From Sycobia sp. Sy_11 (Eukaryota > Arthropoda > Insecta > Hymenoptera > Epichrysomallidae): 64,000 nt of DNA. The stretch lies in contig JACCIC010000029.1 in the NCBI GenBank assembly GCA_018907035.1, positions 2,762,001 to 2,826,000 on the forward strand. Reading direction: 5' to 3'. Below are positions 1 to 10,240 of the stretch, in pieces. A program made the translations under genes and the position numbers. A model generated the notes under the pieces. The model saw only the letters and a list, made by a program, of their open reading frames with translations. It had not been told where the DNA came from and made no database searches. How positions within the stretch are numbered: the stretch's first letter is position 1; every line of letters begins with the position of its first letter.

Positions 1-98
1 CTAATCTAAACCTTATATTCTAATCTATATATACTCATCCCCACCACCAAATTTCGTAAATTAAATATAAATTCCCCCTCTACACAAATTGTCCAAAA
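1..98. repeat. Left inverted terminal repeat of Penelope-like element (cut by window edge)
   Basis: Bases 1-98 are the reverse complement of 1999-2096, apparently without mismatch. The pair brackets the reverse-transcriptase ORF. Penelope-like elements are known to carry terminal repeats (pLTRs) in direct or inverted orientation. The window starts inside this arm, so its outer end is not visible; the right arm continues into a hammerhead-like motif just beyond 2096. Confidence 0.9.
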
Positions 99-102
99 CC
101 AA

Positions 103-1875
103 TCAATTTAATAAGGAATGATAAACACTGTCCAATCTACCAGACTCTAACATTAAATTCACATTATTTCGATTCTTGGAAATGTGAATACTTTCAAGAC
201 TCTCCCGTTTATACTTATTATTAATACCATATTCCAAAATATCCACATTCACAAAATCAAAAGAATGTAAAAACTTTAAACAATGCTCTTTTAAACCAGA
301 AGTAATATGTGAGCTACGTAAACTATATTTATGCTCATAAATTCTCTTTTTTAAATATCTACCTGTTTGTCCAATATAGTATTTATCACAATCCATGCAA
401 TTAATCTTGTAAACAACTCCTGATTTTAAGCATAAATCATCCTTATCTTTGCAATTATTAAACAATCTACTTAAATTATTGCGATTTTTAAAGAAAATTT
501 GAATGTTATATTTCCGAAAATTTCTTTTTATTCTTTCAGATAATCCTCGAACATATGGTAAGACAATAATTTTGCCTCCGTTAAAATCAATTCCTGCACT
601 ATGTCTATTTTCGGTATTATAAATTTCAAACAATCTCTCAGCAATCAATCTATTAATAAATTGAATTGGATAGCCATTATTAATAAAAGTCTCTCTTACT
701 ATCTGTAAATTATTTTGTCTAAAATCTTTATGTGACAATTTAATTGCTCTGTCAATGACACCCCTCAATGCCCCAATCTTGTTTCCGAATTGGTGGTGTG
801 AATTAAAATCTAAAAACCTACCTGACCAAGTAGGCTTTCTGTACCAATTAAGTTTTACCTTATTATTACTACATCTAATCACATTAACGTCCAAAAAACT
901 TAACTGACTATTTACTTCAACCTCCCTTGTAAATTTAATTCTGTCATGTACAGAATTGAAAACATCCACCATTTCATCCACAAAAACTTCTGGAACAATT
1001 GTAAAGATATCATCAACATATCTCTTAAATATCATTGGTTCAAAAAGCAATTTTGACAAGGCTATACTTTCCAACTTTTCCATAACTAAATTAGCTATAA
1101 CCGGTGACAAAGGCGACCCCATTGGACATCCGTATTTTTGTTCATAAAATTTATTATCAAATGAAAAAATTGTGTTATTAAAAACCAAATTAATTGCTTT
1201 AATAAATTCATTCATTGTCAATTTTGTATGCAAATTAATTTCATTCCACTTTTCCTGTATAATATCATTTAACAACTCTAAAGGTACATTTGTAAACAAA
1301 GATACTACATCCAATGAAATCATCTTGTAGTTTTTCGGAATAACAATATCTTTCATTTCATTGTAAAAACACCAACTATCCTTAATGTAAGAACTAGTTC
1401 TTCCAACTATCTTAACCAATATATTAGACAAAAATCTAGCAATATTATAAGTTGGGAAACCTATGGAAGATATTATTATTCTAAATGTCAGATTTTCTTT
1501 ATGAATCTTGGGAAGCCCATAACATTTTGCCACAGTTCCATTTTCACATTTTAAATACTTATATGTAGTATCATTTATATATTCATTTCTTTTCCAATTA
1601 TTTAATAACTCTTTCAAATTATTTTGTAGCTTAATGATATGTGGATTACCAATCTTCAAATAAGTACTATCATCATTTAATATATTATTTATACAATTTA
1701 TGTAATCAATTTTATTGGAAGCTACAGTTACATTACCTTTGTCGGCCTTTTGGAAGATTATATTAGGGTTATTTTTCAAAAAATTCTTCGCGGTAATTAA
1801 ATCATGTATAAAATTACTATTTAAAAAATTATCAAATTTATTTTCTCTTTTAAAATTTCTAATGACATTAACCAA
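103..1875 (-). CDS. Penelope-like element reverse transcriptase with GIY-YIG endonuclease
   Basis: This is an uninterrupted 590-codon frame. It encodes the polyprotein that copies Penelope-like element RNA and nicks the target. The reverse transcriptase part shows QKADKGN near residue 43, the family-typical YGLPKIHK near 118, SLDVVSLFTNVP near 187, YGCPMGSPLSPVIANL near 249 and the catalytic RYVDDIF near 285. The C-terminus has a GIY-YIG nuclease: GVVYKIN, then KYYIGQTGRYLKKRIYEHK at roughly 484-515, with an upstream CMDC cysteine pair. The first codon at 1875 is TTG. The same frame stays open upstream through residues reading LPIKEIIAEVESNL into the inverted repeat, with no ATG before a stop near 2040. 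The true start is therefore unclear, or the 5' end is truncated. The intact catalytic residues suggest a young insertion. It sits between the 98-bp inverted repeats at 1-98 and 1999-2096. Confidence 0.93.
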   Translation of the reverse strand: MVNVIRNFKRENKFDNFLNSNFIHDLITAKNFLKNNPNIIFQKADKGNVTVASNKIDYINCINNILNDDSTYLKIGNPHIIKLQNNLKELLNNWKRNEYINDTTYKYLKCENGTVAKCYGLPKIHKENLTFRIIISSIGFPTYNIARFLSNILVKIVGRTSSYIKDSWCFYNEMKDIVIPKNYKMISLDVVSLFTNVPLELLNDIIQEKWNEINLHTKLTMNEFIKAINLVFNNTIFSFDNKFYEQKYGCPMGSPLSPVIANLVMEKLESIALSKLLFEPMIFKRYVDDIFTIVPEVFVDEMVDVFNSVHDRIKFTREVEVNSQLSFLDVNVIRCSNNKVKLNWYRKPTWSGRFLDFNSHHQFGNKIGALRGVIDRAIKLSHKDFRQNNLQIVRETFINNGYPIQFINRLIAERLFEIYNTENRHSAGIDFNGGKIIVLPYVRGLSERIKRNFRKYNIQIFFKNRNNLSRLFNNCKDKDDLCLKSGVVYKINCMDCDKYYIGQTGRYLKKRIYEHKYSLRSSHITSGLKEHCLKFLHSFDFVNVDILEYGINNKYKRESLESIHISKNRNNVNLMLESGRLDSVYHSLLN

Positions 1876-1998
1876 AGATGCCCTACATTCCTTTTTTACT
1901 TCATCATTTAAACCAAAAAGATTACTTTCAACCTCCGCGATGATTTCTTTGATCGGGAGATTACTTTTACAATATAATATTACTTTTACAATATAATA

Positions 1999-2096
1999 TT
2001 TTGGACAATTTGTGTAGAGGGGGAATTTATATTTAATTTACGAAATTTGGTGGTGGGGATGAGTATATATAGATTAGAATATAAGGTTTAGATTAG
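1999..2096. repeat. Right inverted terminal repeat of Penelope-like element
   Basis: This is the reverse complement of bases 1-98. It lies upstream of the minus-strand reverse transcriptase ORF and overlaps the 5' extension of that frame. It runs directly into the hammerhead-like motif at 2096. Confidence 0.9.
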
Positions 2097-2135
2097 TCCC
2101 TGATGAGGAGCCGTAGCGAGCTCGAAACGTTGGAC
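2096..2135 (+). ncRNA. Hammerhead-ribozyme-like motif of a Penelope terminal repeat
   Basis: The order of parts fits a minimal hammerhead. GTCC (stem I, 5' side) is followed by the core CTGATGA. Stem II is an AGC/GCT helix with a G-C closing pair and one bulged G. Then come the core GAAA, a two-pair AC/GT stem III without a loop, the cleavage triplet GTT, and GGAC (stem I, 3' side). Penelope-like retroelements are known to carry minimal hammerheads in their terminal repeats. A loopless stem III would act best as a dimer. Activity is not shown, and the stem II bulge is unusual. An identical 40-nt copy lies at 20617-20656. Confidence 0.7.
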
Positions 2136-2416
2136 AAGTCTTCAATTAGGTAAGGGTGTTGGGGACAGTCAGACTGCACTTTACTAACAAAGAATTTTTT
2201 CAGCTAATATTTTATTTTCAGATTAGTCTACGGGGGTGAATGTAAACAAGGACAGTCTGACTGTCATTATCATTTTAATTTAATTTTTAATTTAATTTTT
2301 ATTTTTAATTTTTATTTTTTATTTTTATTATTTTTTATTTTTATTTTATTTTATTTTATTTTTGGTTGAAATTGATTGGACTGTAAGACCAATAAAAAAA
2401 ATATTTATTAATTTGT
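2097..2416 (+). repeat. Penelope-type terminal repeat (pLTR), copy A
   Basis: After the hammerhead-like motif this repeat has a block reading GGGGACAGTCAGACTGCACT, a second block with GGACAGTCTGACTGTC near 2251, a T-rich simple tract of TTTTATTTTTAA type, and an end reading GACTGTAAGACCAATAAAAA. The same order appears inverted at 20262-20656. Related shorter or more diverged versions occur at 2625-2870, 9885-10240, 33880-34090 and 52897-53355. Confidence 0.75.
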
Positions 2417-2624
2417 ATATGGGCAGTCGACAGAAGTACAATTCAATATCTTGTACTTGTTAAAAAAAAAAAACAGAAATAGTGGTATATAATATATGCA
2501 GAGAAGTACTCTTCCTTATCTAAAATTTTACACTGTATACGAATTATAATTCTTATCAAATTATTGATGAGATTAATTTAATAAATCTTAAATTATATTT
2601 GTTATTACTAAGCGTCAATAGGTT

Positions 2625-2870
2625 AAATAAATTAATAAATATTTTTTTCGGTTTTACAGTCCTTATATAATTATCTACTAGACTAATATAACGCAGTCAT
2701 ACGGCTTTAGTTCATAATCAGGCCTTAGAGTTTGAAATGGTAATGACTAATAAAATTAATAATATAGCAAATAATAAAGAAAAATAAAATAAAAATAAAA
2801 TAAATTATCTATATACTCAATTAGTAAAGGGTAAACTGACTTTAGCCTCCACCTAAATTTACCTTTGATG
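2625..2870 (-). repeat. Degraded Penelope terminal repeat fragment
   Basis: It starts with TTAATAAATATTTTTTTCGG and TTTTACAGTCC, as the pLTR ends elsewhere do. It then has an ACGCAGTCATACGG block, an AAAATAAAATAA tract and TAAAGGGTAAACTGAC followed by CACCTAAATTTACC. The order matches the minus-strand pLTR copies but is diverged, and no hammerhead core remains. The 200 bases before it (2417-2624) are AT-rich with no recognisable feature. Confidence 0.55.
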
Positions 2871-4389
2871 TCAATAACAGAAAAAAGTAAATATATATGG
2901 ATTCCCTAAGAATAAAATGATATTTCAGAATTATATTCAATTATTTCTAATTTAAACAAAAGAAAGTATTGAAATCAATTTTTATATAGTCAAGTATATA
3001 TAAATATGTATGAGTACCAATTCGTGTCAGTTTCAAAATTATTATTTATTATTATTCAATAAAAAAGTTGCTTATTAAAAGTGTGTCTATGTACTCACTT
3101 ATTTATAACGTGGGAATACAGTACTATGAAAATATAATTTAAAAATTATTTTGACACGTACTTGCGGGCCCGTCCTTCAAATGTTTTTTTGGTAAACCAG
3201 GGAATTGTAGATACAAAATTATTTCATTTTTTCCACCCAAATACCTACCCATATAAAATTACATTGGGGTCCGTAGCACTCTGTGAAATCATTGGACTCC
3301 TTTAAACAAGTCGATTGAAAACCGTTTAAAATTTTAACCGTTTAAATTTTAATCGCTTGCAATAAACGGAAATCATTTATGAAGAAAATTATTGGAAATC
3401 ATTTTGAAATCAGATTTCAGTTTTAATAAATTTAGTACCTTACTTTAAATCAGTAGTAACAAAATCTTATGAACATACTGAAAATTTATCTGACAAAATA
3501 ATTGTAATGTTATGAAAATATAATTGAAGATATGAGTAATGATGATTTTGCAAATATTAATGTTTTTGCTCTCAAGCAAAGATCGTATAGATCTTAGAAG
3601 AGATAAATTACAAGTAAAAAATACTGAAATACAAAAATTTAAGAAAAGTAATGTGAATTTATTTACTGACAATAAATTATTTTATAAAAAAAATATAACG
3701 ATATATATGTTACAAATTGTTTTATATTTAAAAATCATGATGTCAACAAACATTAATGAAGTCTTCTTCTTTGTTTCGTAATTTCACTGGACTTAACAGT
3801 TTACAATATTTACAACAATTATGCATTGATAGGTAGGAATTGTAAAGACATCAATGTTATATAATATGGACTGGTAGGTAAATATAATAATTTTATGTTA
3901 TTGAATTTTGAGCTATTTATCTTCTATTTATTAGCTTCAAATCCGTATTGATGGTGTTGTTGTAGATTTAAGTTTCTTTGATAAAATAAAGCATTTACGC
4001 TGATAAAAATAAATTAAATTATTTAATGTCTTTTCATTCTGTTCTACAAAAGATAGAAGTCATCAATAGTTTTTAACCATTTAGATTACCATACATTTTT
4101 CAAAGACCGATCCGCAAGTACACGTTAAAAAGAATTTTTAAATTATATTTTTATTGTACTGTAATCCAACGTTATACATAAGTGAGTGCTTAGGCAAACT
4201 TTCAATAAGCAAATTTTTTGTTGATTAATAATAAGTAATAGTTTCCAAACCTACACGAATTGGTACTCATACATATTTACTTATACTTGACTAAATAAAA
4301 AATGATTTCAATACGTTCTTTTGATTATATTAGAAATAATTGAATGTAATTTTGAAATATCATTTTATTCATAGGGAATCTATATACTA

Positions 4390-5588
4390 AGTTGTCAAAT
4401 ATCTCCCTTCCGCTTTTTTTCTCTTCATTCAATGCTTTATAAAAAGTGTTACAGAGGTCGGATTTACTTCAAATATGCGCCGGTTTATTCGATAATCTAT
4501 TTCCATCTAAACGGCAACTTCATAATACACTTCTCATAGAAACCCCTCTCCTTATTTGCGAAGAACTCGGGCAGCCACTTTTTATAAGCCTCTTTTGAGT
4601 CCAAATTTACACCACCAAGGGCGTTCGACATGGACAGGAATAGGTGGTAATCACTTGGCGCTATGTCCGGGCTATATGGTGGATGCGATAAAACCTCTTA
4701 TCCGAACTCCCGTAGTTTCTGACGAGACATCAAGGAAGTGTGTTATCTGGCGTTGTCCTGGTGGAACACTACACCCTTCCTGTTGGCCAATTGTGGACGC
4801 TTCTGGTTGATGGCCTGCTTCAAGCGGTTCAGCTGTTCACAGTAGATGGTAGAATTAAGCGTCTGGCCATATGGGAGCAGCTCATAGTGGATGATTCCCT
4901 TCCAATCCCTCCAAACACACAGCAAAACCTTCCTGGCCGTCAATCCCGGCTTGGCCACTGTTTGGGACGGTCCACCGGCGTTGGACCACGACCGTTTTCG
5001 CTTTATATTGTCGTATGTGATCCATTTTTCATCGCCAGTCACCATCTGCTTCAAAAATGGGTCGAGTTCGTTCCGTTTCAACAGCACATCGTAGGCGTTG
5101 ATTTGATCCAGAAGGTTTTTTGCGTCAAATCATGCAGTACCCAAACATCAAGCTTTGTTTTGTATCCAGCTTTCTACAGATAGTTTCAAATGGTTGGTAT
5201 TCGTCGTCGTAGTCTTCCGCCGACTGGCTTATCAATGGTGTCGTTTTCACCGGCTCTGAATCGTCGAAACCATTCCTCTGCAGTTTGAAGTGATAGCGGG
5301 CCACCCCCCCAAAACACCATTAATCCACGGAACGTTGCTCTAGTGGATTTGCGTTAGACGAAGGAATACTTGAAAATAGCGCGAATTTCGGTGTTAGTAA
5401 ACTCCATATTTATACATCTATAACTTTTGAACGCAGTATCCAAACTAATCATGCGTAGCTCTGTTTTGTACGTTACGTCAAGACCTTTCAAATGATGTAT
5501 AGTATTGCCAGATACGAGCTCTATAGCGCTTTTTACATAGTCGCGAAATTCATAAGACAAAAAGGCGGAAGGGAGATATTTGACAACC
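4390..5588 (-). mobile_element. mariner element with terminal inverted repeats and TA target duplication
   Basis: The 24-bp terminal inverted repeats are at 4390-4413 and 5565-5588 (core GTTGTCAAATATCTCCC), with one mismatch at the outermost base. TA dinucleotides lie at 4388-4389 and 5589-5590. The length of 1199 bp is slightly below the usual roughly 1.3 kb for mariner. It is inserted in the right TIR of the 2878-5614 element. Confidence 0.9.
4420..5407 (-). pseudogene. mariner transposase, frameshifted remnant
   Basis: The reading begins with ATG at 5407 (MEFTNTEIRAIFKYSFV, then a stop). It continues in shifting frames through a helix-turn-helix-like stretch reading LQTAEEWFRRF and a linker reading ETICRKLDTKQ. 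The catalytic part is open from 5087 to 4743. It contains MVTGDEKWITYDN with the first aspartate and VVFHQDNAR with the second, the D,D34D pattern of mariner transposases. The C-terminal part (below 4743) is again broken. It cannot make a functional transposase as it stands. Confidence 0.88.
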
Positions 5589-5614
5589 TAATATATTTAC
5601 TTTTTTCTGTTATT

Positions 5615-6171
5615 TAATTAATAAAATAAACTTTTGACAAAAACTGTTAAGCCAATCTGAATTCTAGAACTTACACGAATTGGTACTCATACATATTTAC
5701 ATTTATTTGACTACGTAAAAATTAATTTCAATACTTTCATTTGTTTAAATTAGAAACATTTAGAAACAATAAAACTATAAGTTGTCTTTTAAGAATCGCA
5801 CATTTATGTGTAATTGACTGAGAAGTTTAATTAGGAAAACAGTTCATTTATATAAATAAATGCAATACATTGATTATAATGATAAATGTCTTACATTAAA
5901 GAGAAATTTTAAATGATAAGAAATTCGAATAAACCATATTTGCCTTGTATACTATCGTACAACGTAATTTTAAAGAAATTTCACAAATTTTTGCGAGTTA
6001 TATCTAGTATATTTCTATTCTGAAATGTCATTTATTTTCTGTCTTAAACAATATATATTTTCTTATTTGATTAAGTAGAGAATCCTAGATGTACTATTAA
6101 TGGAAGAATCACTGAAAAAATTTATTTTCATTTATGTAATTTCTGCAAATATAGTACATTGAAGAGAATTG
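5615..6171. repeat. Second, truncated copy of the long-TIR arm, then AT-rich filler
   Basis: Bases about 5672-5765 repeat the arm sequence of the 2878-5614 element (ACACGAATTGGTACTCATAC, then ATTTCAATACTTTCATTTG). This suggests a second truncated copy directly beside the first. From 5770 to 6171 the sequence is AT-rich and I see nothing in it. Confidence 0.5.
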
Positions 6172-6665
6172 GTTTCAGATCAGAAGAAATTCGAACATAT
6201 CATACTCGACTTATTTTATACTATCGGACAGTTCGAACACGAAACTCCCCGCAGAAATCGTCTCGACACACGTGGACATCGTATTCTACCGTTTGAACAC
6301 GAAACTACTCATGAAAGTCATCGACAGACACCTCGACATCATGTTCTACCGTCCGAACACGAAACTACTCATGAAAGTCATCGATAGAGACCTGGACATC
6401 GTATTCTACCCTTCGAACTGGAAACTTCCTGTAGAAGTCATGCTAATACACCTGGGCATGGTATTCTAACGTCCGAACACGAAACTCCGCGTGGAACACG
6501 TCGACAGACACCTGGACATCGTGTTCTACCGTTTGAGCAGGAAAGTCGCCGTAGAAGTCGTCGACAGATACCTGGATATCGTGTTCTACTGTTTGTACAC
6601 GAAACACCTCGTAGAAGTTGTCCCCACACACTTAGATATATATTTCAAACGCCAGAACACGATAT
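6172..6665 (+). repeat. 60-bp satellite array, about eight units
   Basis: The phrase TTCGAACACGAAACT and variants recur at 6232, 6292, 6352, 6412, 6472, 6532, 6592 and 6652, exactly 60 bases apart. Each unit carries GACATCGTNTTCTACC and a GTCNTCGACAGA phrase. Because 60 is a multiple of three, a 20-residue repeat stays open in several frames, so the open frames here are not evidence of a gene. The same unit family occurs at 37577-38310. Confidence 0.9.
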
Positions 6666-6749
6666 TATGATCTGTAGTAGCGGTGTGTATTGCATACATT
6701 ATAGTTTTGTAGTAATACATACAGCTACATATAGTATATACATATAGTA

Positions 6750-6830
<81 letters not shown>

Positions 6831-7617
6831 TCAAACTCGTTACTGCTGGAAAATACGCAAATCTAGTGAGTATTTACCGGATGGACAAAATTAAATAACT
6901 AGAAAGATAATGAAAACGGAGGTAAAAAAATTCACTACTTAATAACTTTAGTACAATAAAGTTTTTTTACATAAAACTTTTTTTGAATTAACGTTTAATG
7001 GAACAGCTTTCTTTTAAGCATAATTAGAAGTAATATAATGGTTTAATATTGATGCAATAATTATTTCAAAATCTCGAAACCCAATATCAATATATAGATA
7101 GCGCGGTTGTCCGAAAGCTGTAGTATCCATACTTACCTTCGGAGCGCGACCGTGCTCCATGATATTAATTACAATGACACCATTGCTATGAGTTTTTTAG
7201 AGACATTTATATTAAGTTATTACGTCAGTCCATATTTATTGATAAATTATTTTTAATTAGAACTAAAATATGTAGTAGTTGCAATCACATTATATTAGTT
7301 TCAATATCATAAAGAAATGATACATTTTCCTATAACGTATATACTAAAGATTTTTTCTACAGAAGGAAAACGATATTGTATTTATAGGAAAAAATAAAAC
7401 GCAAAACATTTTTTTACCAAATCTGCGATATTTCAAATAAATTCTATTGAGTCTGCTTTCGAATAATTATAGAAAGATAGTTTTTCAATGAGATTCCAAA
7501 AAACAAAATAATCGCTGAGTATAATTTTTAGTACTTGCAAAGTAAGAATATAGACTATTACGTGAACATTGCTTTATATTCTAATAATGAATTGAAATAA
7601 CATGAATAAAATATTAC
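6666..7617. other. AT-rich stretch with (TA)n microsatellite
   Basis: An approximately 78-base TA tract lies at about 6752-6829. The rest is AT-rich. A small CpG-rich patch at 7139-7165 contains a splice-donor-like CTTACCTTC (minus strand) but could not be tied to a gene. Confidence 0.6.
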
Positions 7618-7755
7618 CTTGTTTAGAAACTTTCTCCTCTTCATCATCGTTTAAAAACAGTCCAAATTCACGTTTCAAGCGTTCCGTAAGATTTTCTCTT
7701 TGTCGTTCGACAAGTGTAGGGGCAGCAGACCAACCAACAATTCCTTCGTCACTGA
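7618..7755 (-). CDS. Possible internal exon of an unidentified gene
   Basis: On the minus strand an acceptor (TTATTAATAG) at 7756 is followed by 138 bases open in one frame, and then a donor GTAATATT. Two bases precede the first codon and one follows the last, so it is a symmetric phase-1 exon. The 45 residues begin SDEGIVGWSAAPTLVERQ, continue with NLTERLKREFGLFL and end in an acidic run NDDEEEK. That is charged, helix-forming and unlike the surrounding transposons. The RLKREFGLFL pattern is faintly like the repeated motifs of coiled-coil centrosomal proteins, but I do not recognise the gene. No neighbouring exon could be joined in phase. Confidence 0.35.
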
Positions 7756-7905
7756 CTATTAATAAATTTTGGTTTTAATAATTTAAAATTATATTATGGT
7801 TTCATTTCTTATAAAATTACAAGATAGGTCTTTAAAAAATTATGGTAATAATTAGTTTTTATATTTCTATTTTACTTGTTTATTACTGCTAATACATACA
7901 CTACT

Positions 7906-8130
7906 TTAAAAAGAGAATTTTGCTGTACTAAAATATTGTATTGGGTATATAAGTATCCAGCGGGTTTTTCTCAAAATGTGAGGTTTTAATCTGAAACCAT
8001 GGTTACATATTCTTTTTTTAAAATATCGTCCATTGAAAGCTATAACTGTTTTCCATTTTTCTGGCAATTTATCCATTCTGGACCAAAACAATTTGTCGTC
8101 TTTGGAGTCCAAGAACGTATTAAGTTAATT
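7906..8130 (-). pseudogene. C-terminal remnant of a Tc1/mariner-type transposase
   Basis: The minus-strand frame reads KDDKLFWSRMDKLPEKWKTV followed by IAFNGRYF. This matches the extreme C-terminus of mariner transposases, where a phrase like LPERWEKCIxSDGxYF is typical. No catalytic part or TIR is visible, so this is a small fragment. Confidence 0.6.
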
Positions 8131-8900
8131 TTTGATTCCCTTCACTGAACTGAAGCGTATTCCCGTTAGAGCGTCTATTTTTCCTGTAATGGTTGTCTTA
8201 ATTCCGTCTCATAAGTTTCCGAAAACGAACGGTAGGTCGCAACCACACTTTTCCTCAGAATAAAGAATAGAAGCAGTATTTCCCGCAAATTACGTTTATT
8301 TCACTATTCACTTTCCATGAACTTGCTCGATAAAATAAATGAGACCGAAAGAAGTGCTCAAATATAATATTGCGAAGTTGTTGATAGATACACAACTGAA
8401 AAATGTAACATATGAGGTCTAATATTTATGACCGGTGTCTAATGGTGATGCTATCTTTTCGCAAACTCTGGAAATTTATTTATACACCCAATAATTCCAA
8501 CGTTTTTGTTCTATGATTATTGATATTATTGCAAAAATTAATTTAATAAATTCGAACTATCCAAGCATTGATAGAAACTGCATATTTTCAGATTTAATTA
8601 ATTATAAATTTTGTTAAGTCAGTTAGTTTTCCGATATTAAAATTAAAATAAATTTTTAATATTAAATTAAATTTTTGGATCCCTTATTTGACAGTGCGAA
8701 TGGGCTCGCTTTTAGTACGGCAAGTGAAATTTTTGCGTAGAATTTATGTCCAAGGATAAATTATAAAATATTAGTCGTTTTACAGACAATTATGTAAATT
8801 ATTATCTATCATTTACACAAAATAAATATTAAATAAATAAAATTACTTAGAATAATTGACCGTGACTTTATGATGATCTATCAATTTGGGGCGTCGCTGA
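8131..8900. other. AT-rich intergenic DNA, nothing recognised
   Basis: I see no open frame of note, no microsatellite and no recognisable repeat here. It lies between two mariner remnants. Confidence 0.5.
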
Positions 8901-8929
8901 ACAAGGTCTGTTTTAAAAGACCTTAGACA

Positions 8930-9880
8930 GAAAAAATAAACAATAAATTATTTTTGCAAAATCCATTTATTTTCTACAAAATAGTCCCCTTTGAAGTCAA
9001 TAGAAAGATTAACGCGTTCGAACAGTATATCAAAGGACTTTTTCACATCGTTGACCGGAATCATTTTCAACATGGCGGTTCTTGCCTTTCCTCGACGTCC
9101 CTGTAACGCTTTCCTTTCATCGCTAAATGTAATTTACAGAATAAGTAAAGTCACAAGGTGCCATATCAGATGAATACCACGAGTGATTAACCGTGAGAAT
9201 GTCAACTGATGAGATAGCGCATGATCATACAACAAAAGCCAGCTTTCACTTTCAAGATCAAGGTATTCTGGCTGAATACGATGAATACGGATAAGCAAAT
9301 GCTTTATAACAACAAGATAATATACAACATGAATAATTTTGTCAAACGGAACGAAATCTTAGTTAATAGAATAATGTCCTTGGAATTCTCGAAAGCGATG
9401 GCATGCTTTTGATTTTCGATTTTCCAAGCGCGACTTTTTCGGTTTTGGCTCATTGTGGGCTTTCCTTTCGGTAGTTCGACATTTGTTTTCGGAATCATAT
9501 TGAAAATACCATGTGTTATCACCAGTTACTATAGAAGAAATATAGTTTTGGTCTCTTTTTCTTTCTTTAATGATATCGTGAGAATATTGAATTCGAAGTG
9601 CTTTTTGCACCTGAGTCAATTTGTGTGGAACAAAGCGCAAACAAAACCTGTCGGAGACCCAAATGCTCAGCCCAAATGCTATGAATCGATGCTGCTGATA
9701 AATTTAATTCGACGTTCATGTAACACACCGACGATTTTAGCTTATTTTTGATGAATTCCCGCACTTTCTCGAAATTTCTTTCATTTACCGCTTCTCTCGG
9801 CCGATTCGAACGTTCGTCATAACTAATGTCTTCGCGGGTATCGTTAAAACGTCGAACTACTCATTAATTACTGCATGAAA
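8930..9880 (-). pseudogene. mariner-type transposase remnant
   Basis: Read on the minus strand from about 9880. The N-terminal DNA-binding region includes NRPREAVNERNFEKVREFIK, then ELNLSAASIHSIWAEHLGLR. A frame change follows, with RFVPHKLTQVQKALRIQYSH, and then SIVTGDNTWYFQYDSENK, where the first catalytic aspartate (GDNTW) sits, and EPKPKKSR. These are in the order seen in irritans-type mariners. The C-terminal third, with the second and third acidic residues, is not recognisable. Frameshifts near 9640 and 9360 make it inactive. No clear TIRs were found. Confidence 0.85.
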
Positions 9881-9884
9881 CTAA

Positions 9885-10240
9885 ATTAATAAAGATTTTT
9901 ATCGGTTTTACAGTCATTGTAATATAATATATTAACTAATATAATGACAGTTAGACTGTCCTTGTTTATGGTTACCCCCGAAGAATCCGAAATAGAACTT
10001 ATTACTACAAATAAATTAGATTAAAATTTAAAAATTAAAAATAAAAATAAATTTAATAATAACTTTAAATAAAAATAAAAAACAATATTCTATGTTAGTA
10101 AAGGAAAACCTGACTGCTCCCACCGCTTTAAATTTAAATTCACCTTTGGCGTCCGACGTTTCGAACCGCTACTGGTTAGTTAAACTAAACAGTTTAGTTC
10201 CTGGGGGTGAACCATAGCGGTTCGAAACGTCGAAAATTAT
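9885..10240. repeat. Palindromic Penelope terminal-repeat unit
   Basis: It opens with AATTAATAAAGATTTTTATC and GTTTTACAGTCATTG, the pLTR end signature read from the minus side. It then has GACAGTTAGACTGTCC and a poly-A/T simple tract. Near the far end are two hammerhead-like halves in opposite orientation: the complement of AGCGGTTCGAAACGTCGGAC at 10151-10170, and a plus-strand AGCGGTTCGAAACGTCG ending at 10232. This is a shorter version of the palindrome at 52897-53355. Confidence 0.6.
10196..10232 (+). ncRNA. Degenerate hammerhead-like motif
   Basis: It reads GTTCCTGGGGGTGAACCATA then GCGGTTCGAAACGTCG. Stem II GAACC/GGTTC and the GAAAC-GTC end are kept, but the CTGATGA core is replaced by CTGGGGGT, so it is probably inactive. 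It is placed like the better-preserved motifs at 2096 and 20617. Confidence 0.4.

Larger units (their letters stand above)
2878..5614. mobile_element. DNA transposon with ~310-bp terminal inverted repeats, split by a mariner
   Basis: The left arm (2878 to about 3205) reappears inverted at about 4075-4389 and is completed after the mariner at 5589-5614. Shared landmarks are AACAGAAAAAAGTAAATATA at the outer end, ATGAGTACCAATTCGTGT in the middle (3010-3027 and its complement near 4255-4272) and ACTTGCGG at the inner end. Without the mariner the element would be about 1.5 kb. The interior (3206-4074) has only short AT-rich frames (for example 3539-3781) and no transposase, so this is a non-autonomous element. 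The flanks read TA-ACAG and CTGT-TA, which would fit a TA duplication, but the family is not identified. Confidence 0.7.

Noticed and set aside
6169..6665. 60-bp array as a CRISPR or repeat-spacer array
   Set aside because: Units are continuous tandem copies without unique spacers, and the genome is a eukaryote.
7137..7185. Minus-strand ATG followed by GAGCACGGTCGCGCTCCGAA and a strong GTAAGT donor, a possible first exon
   Set aside because: No downstream exon could be found, it does not join in phase with 7618-7755 (a stop follows), and GGAGC...GCTCC is a simple hairpin that could explain the GC-rich patch.
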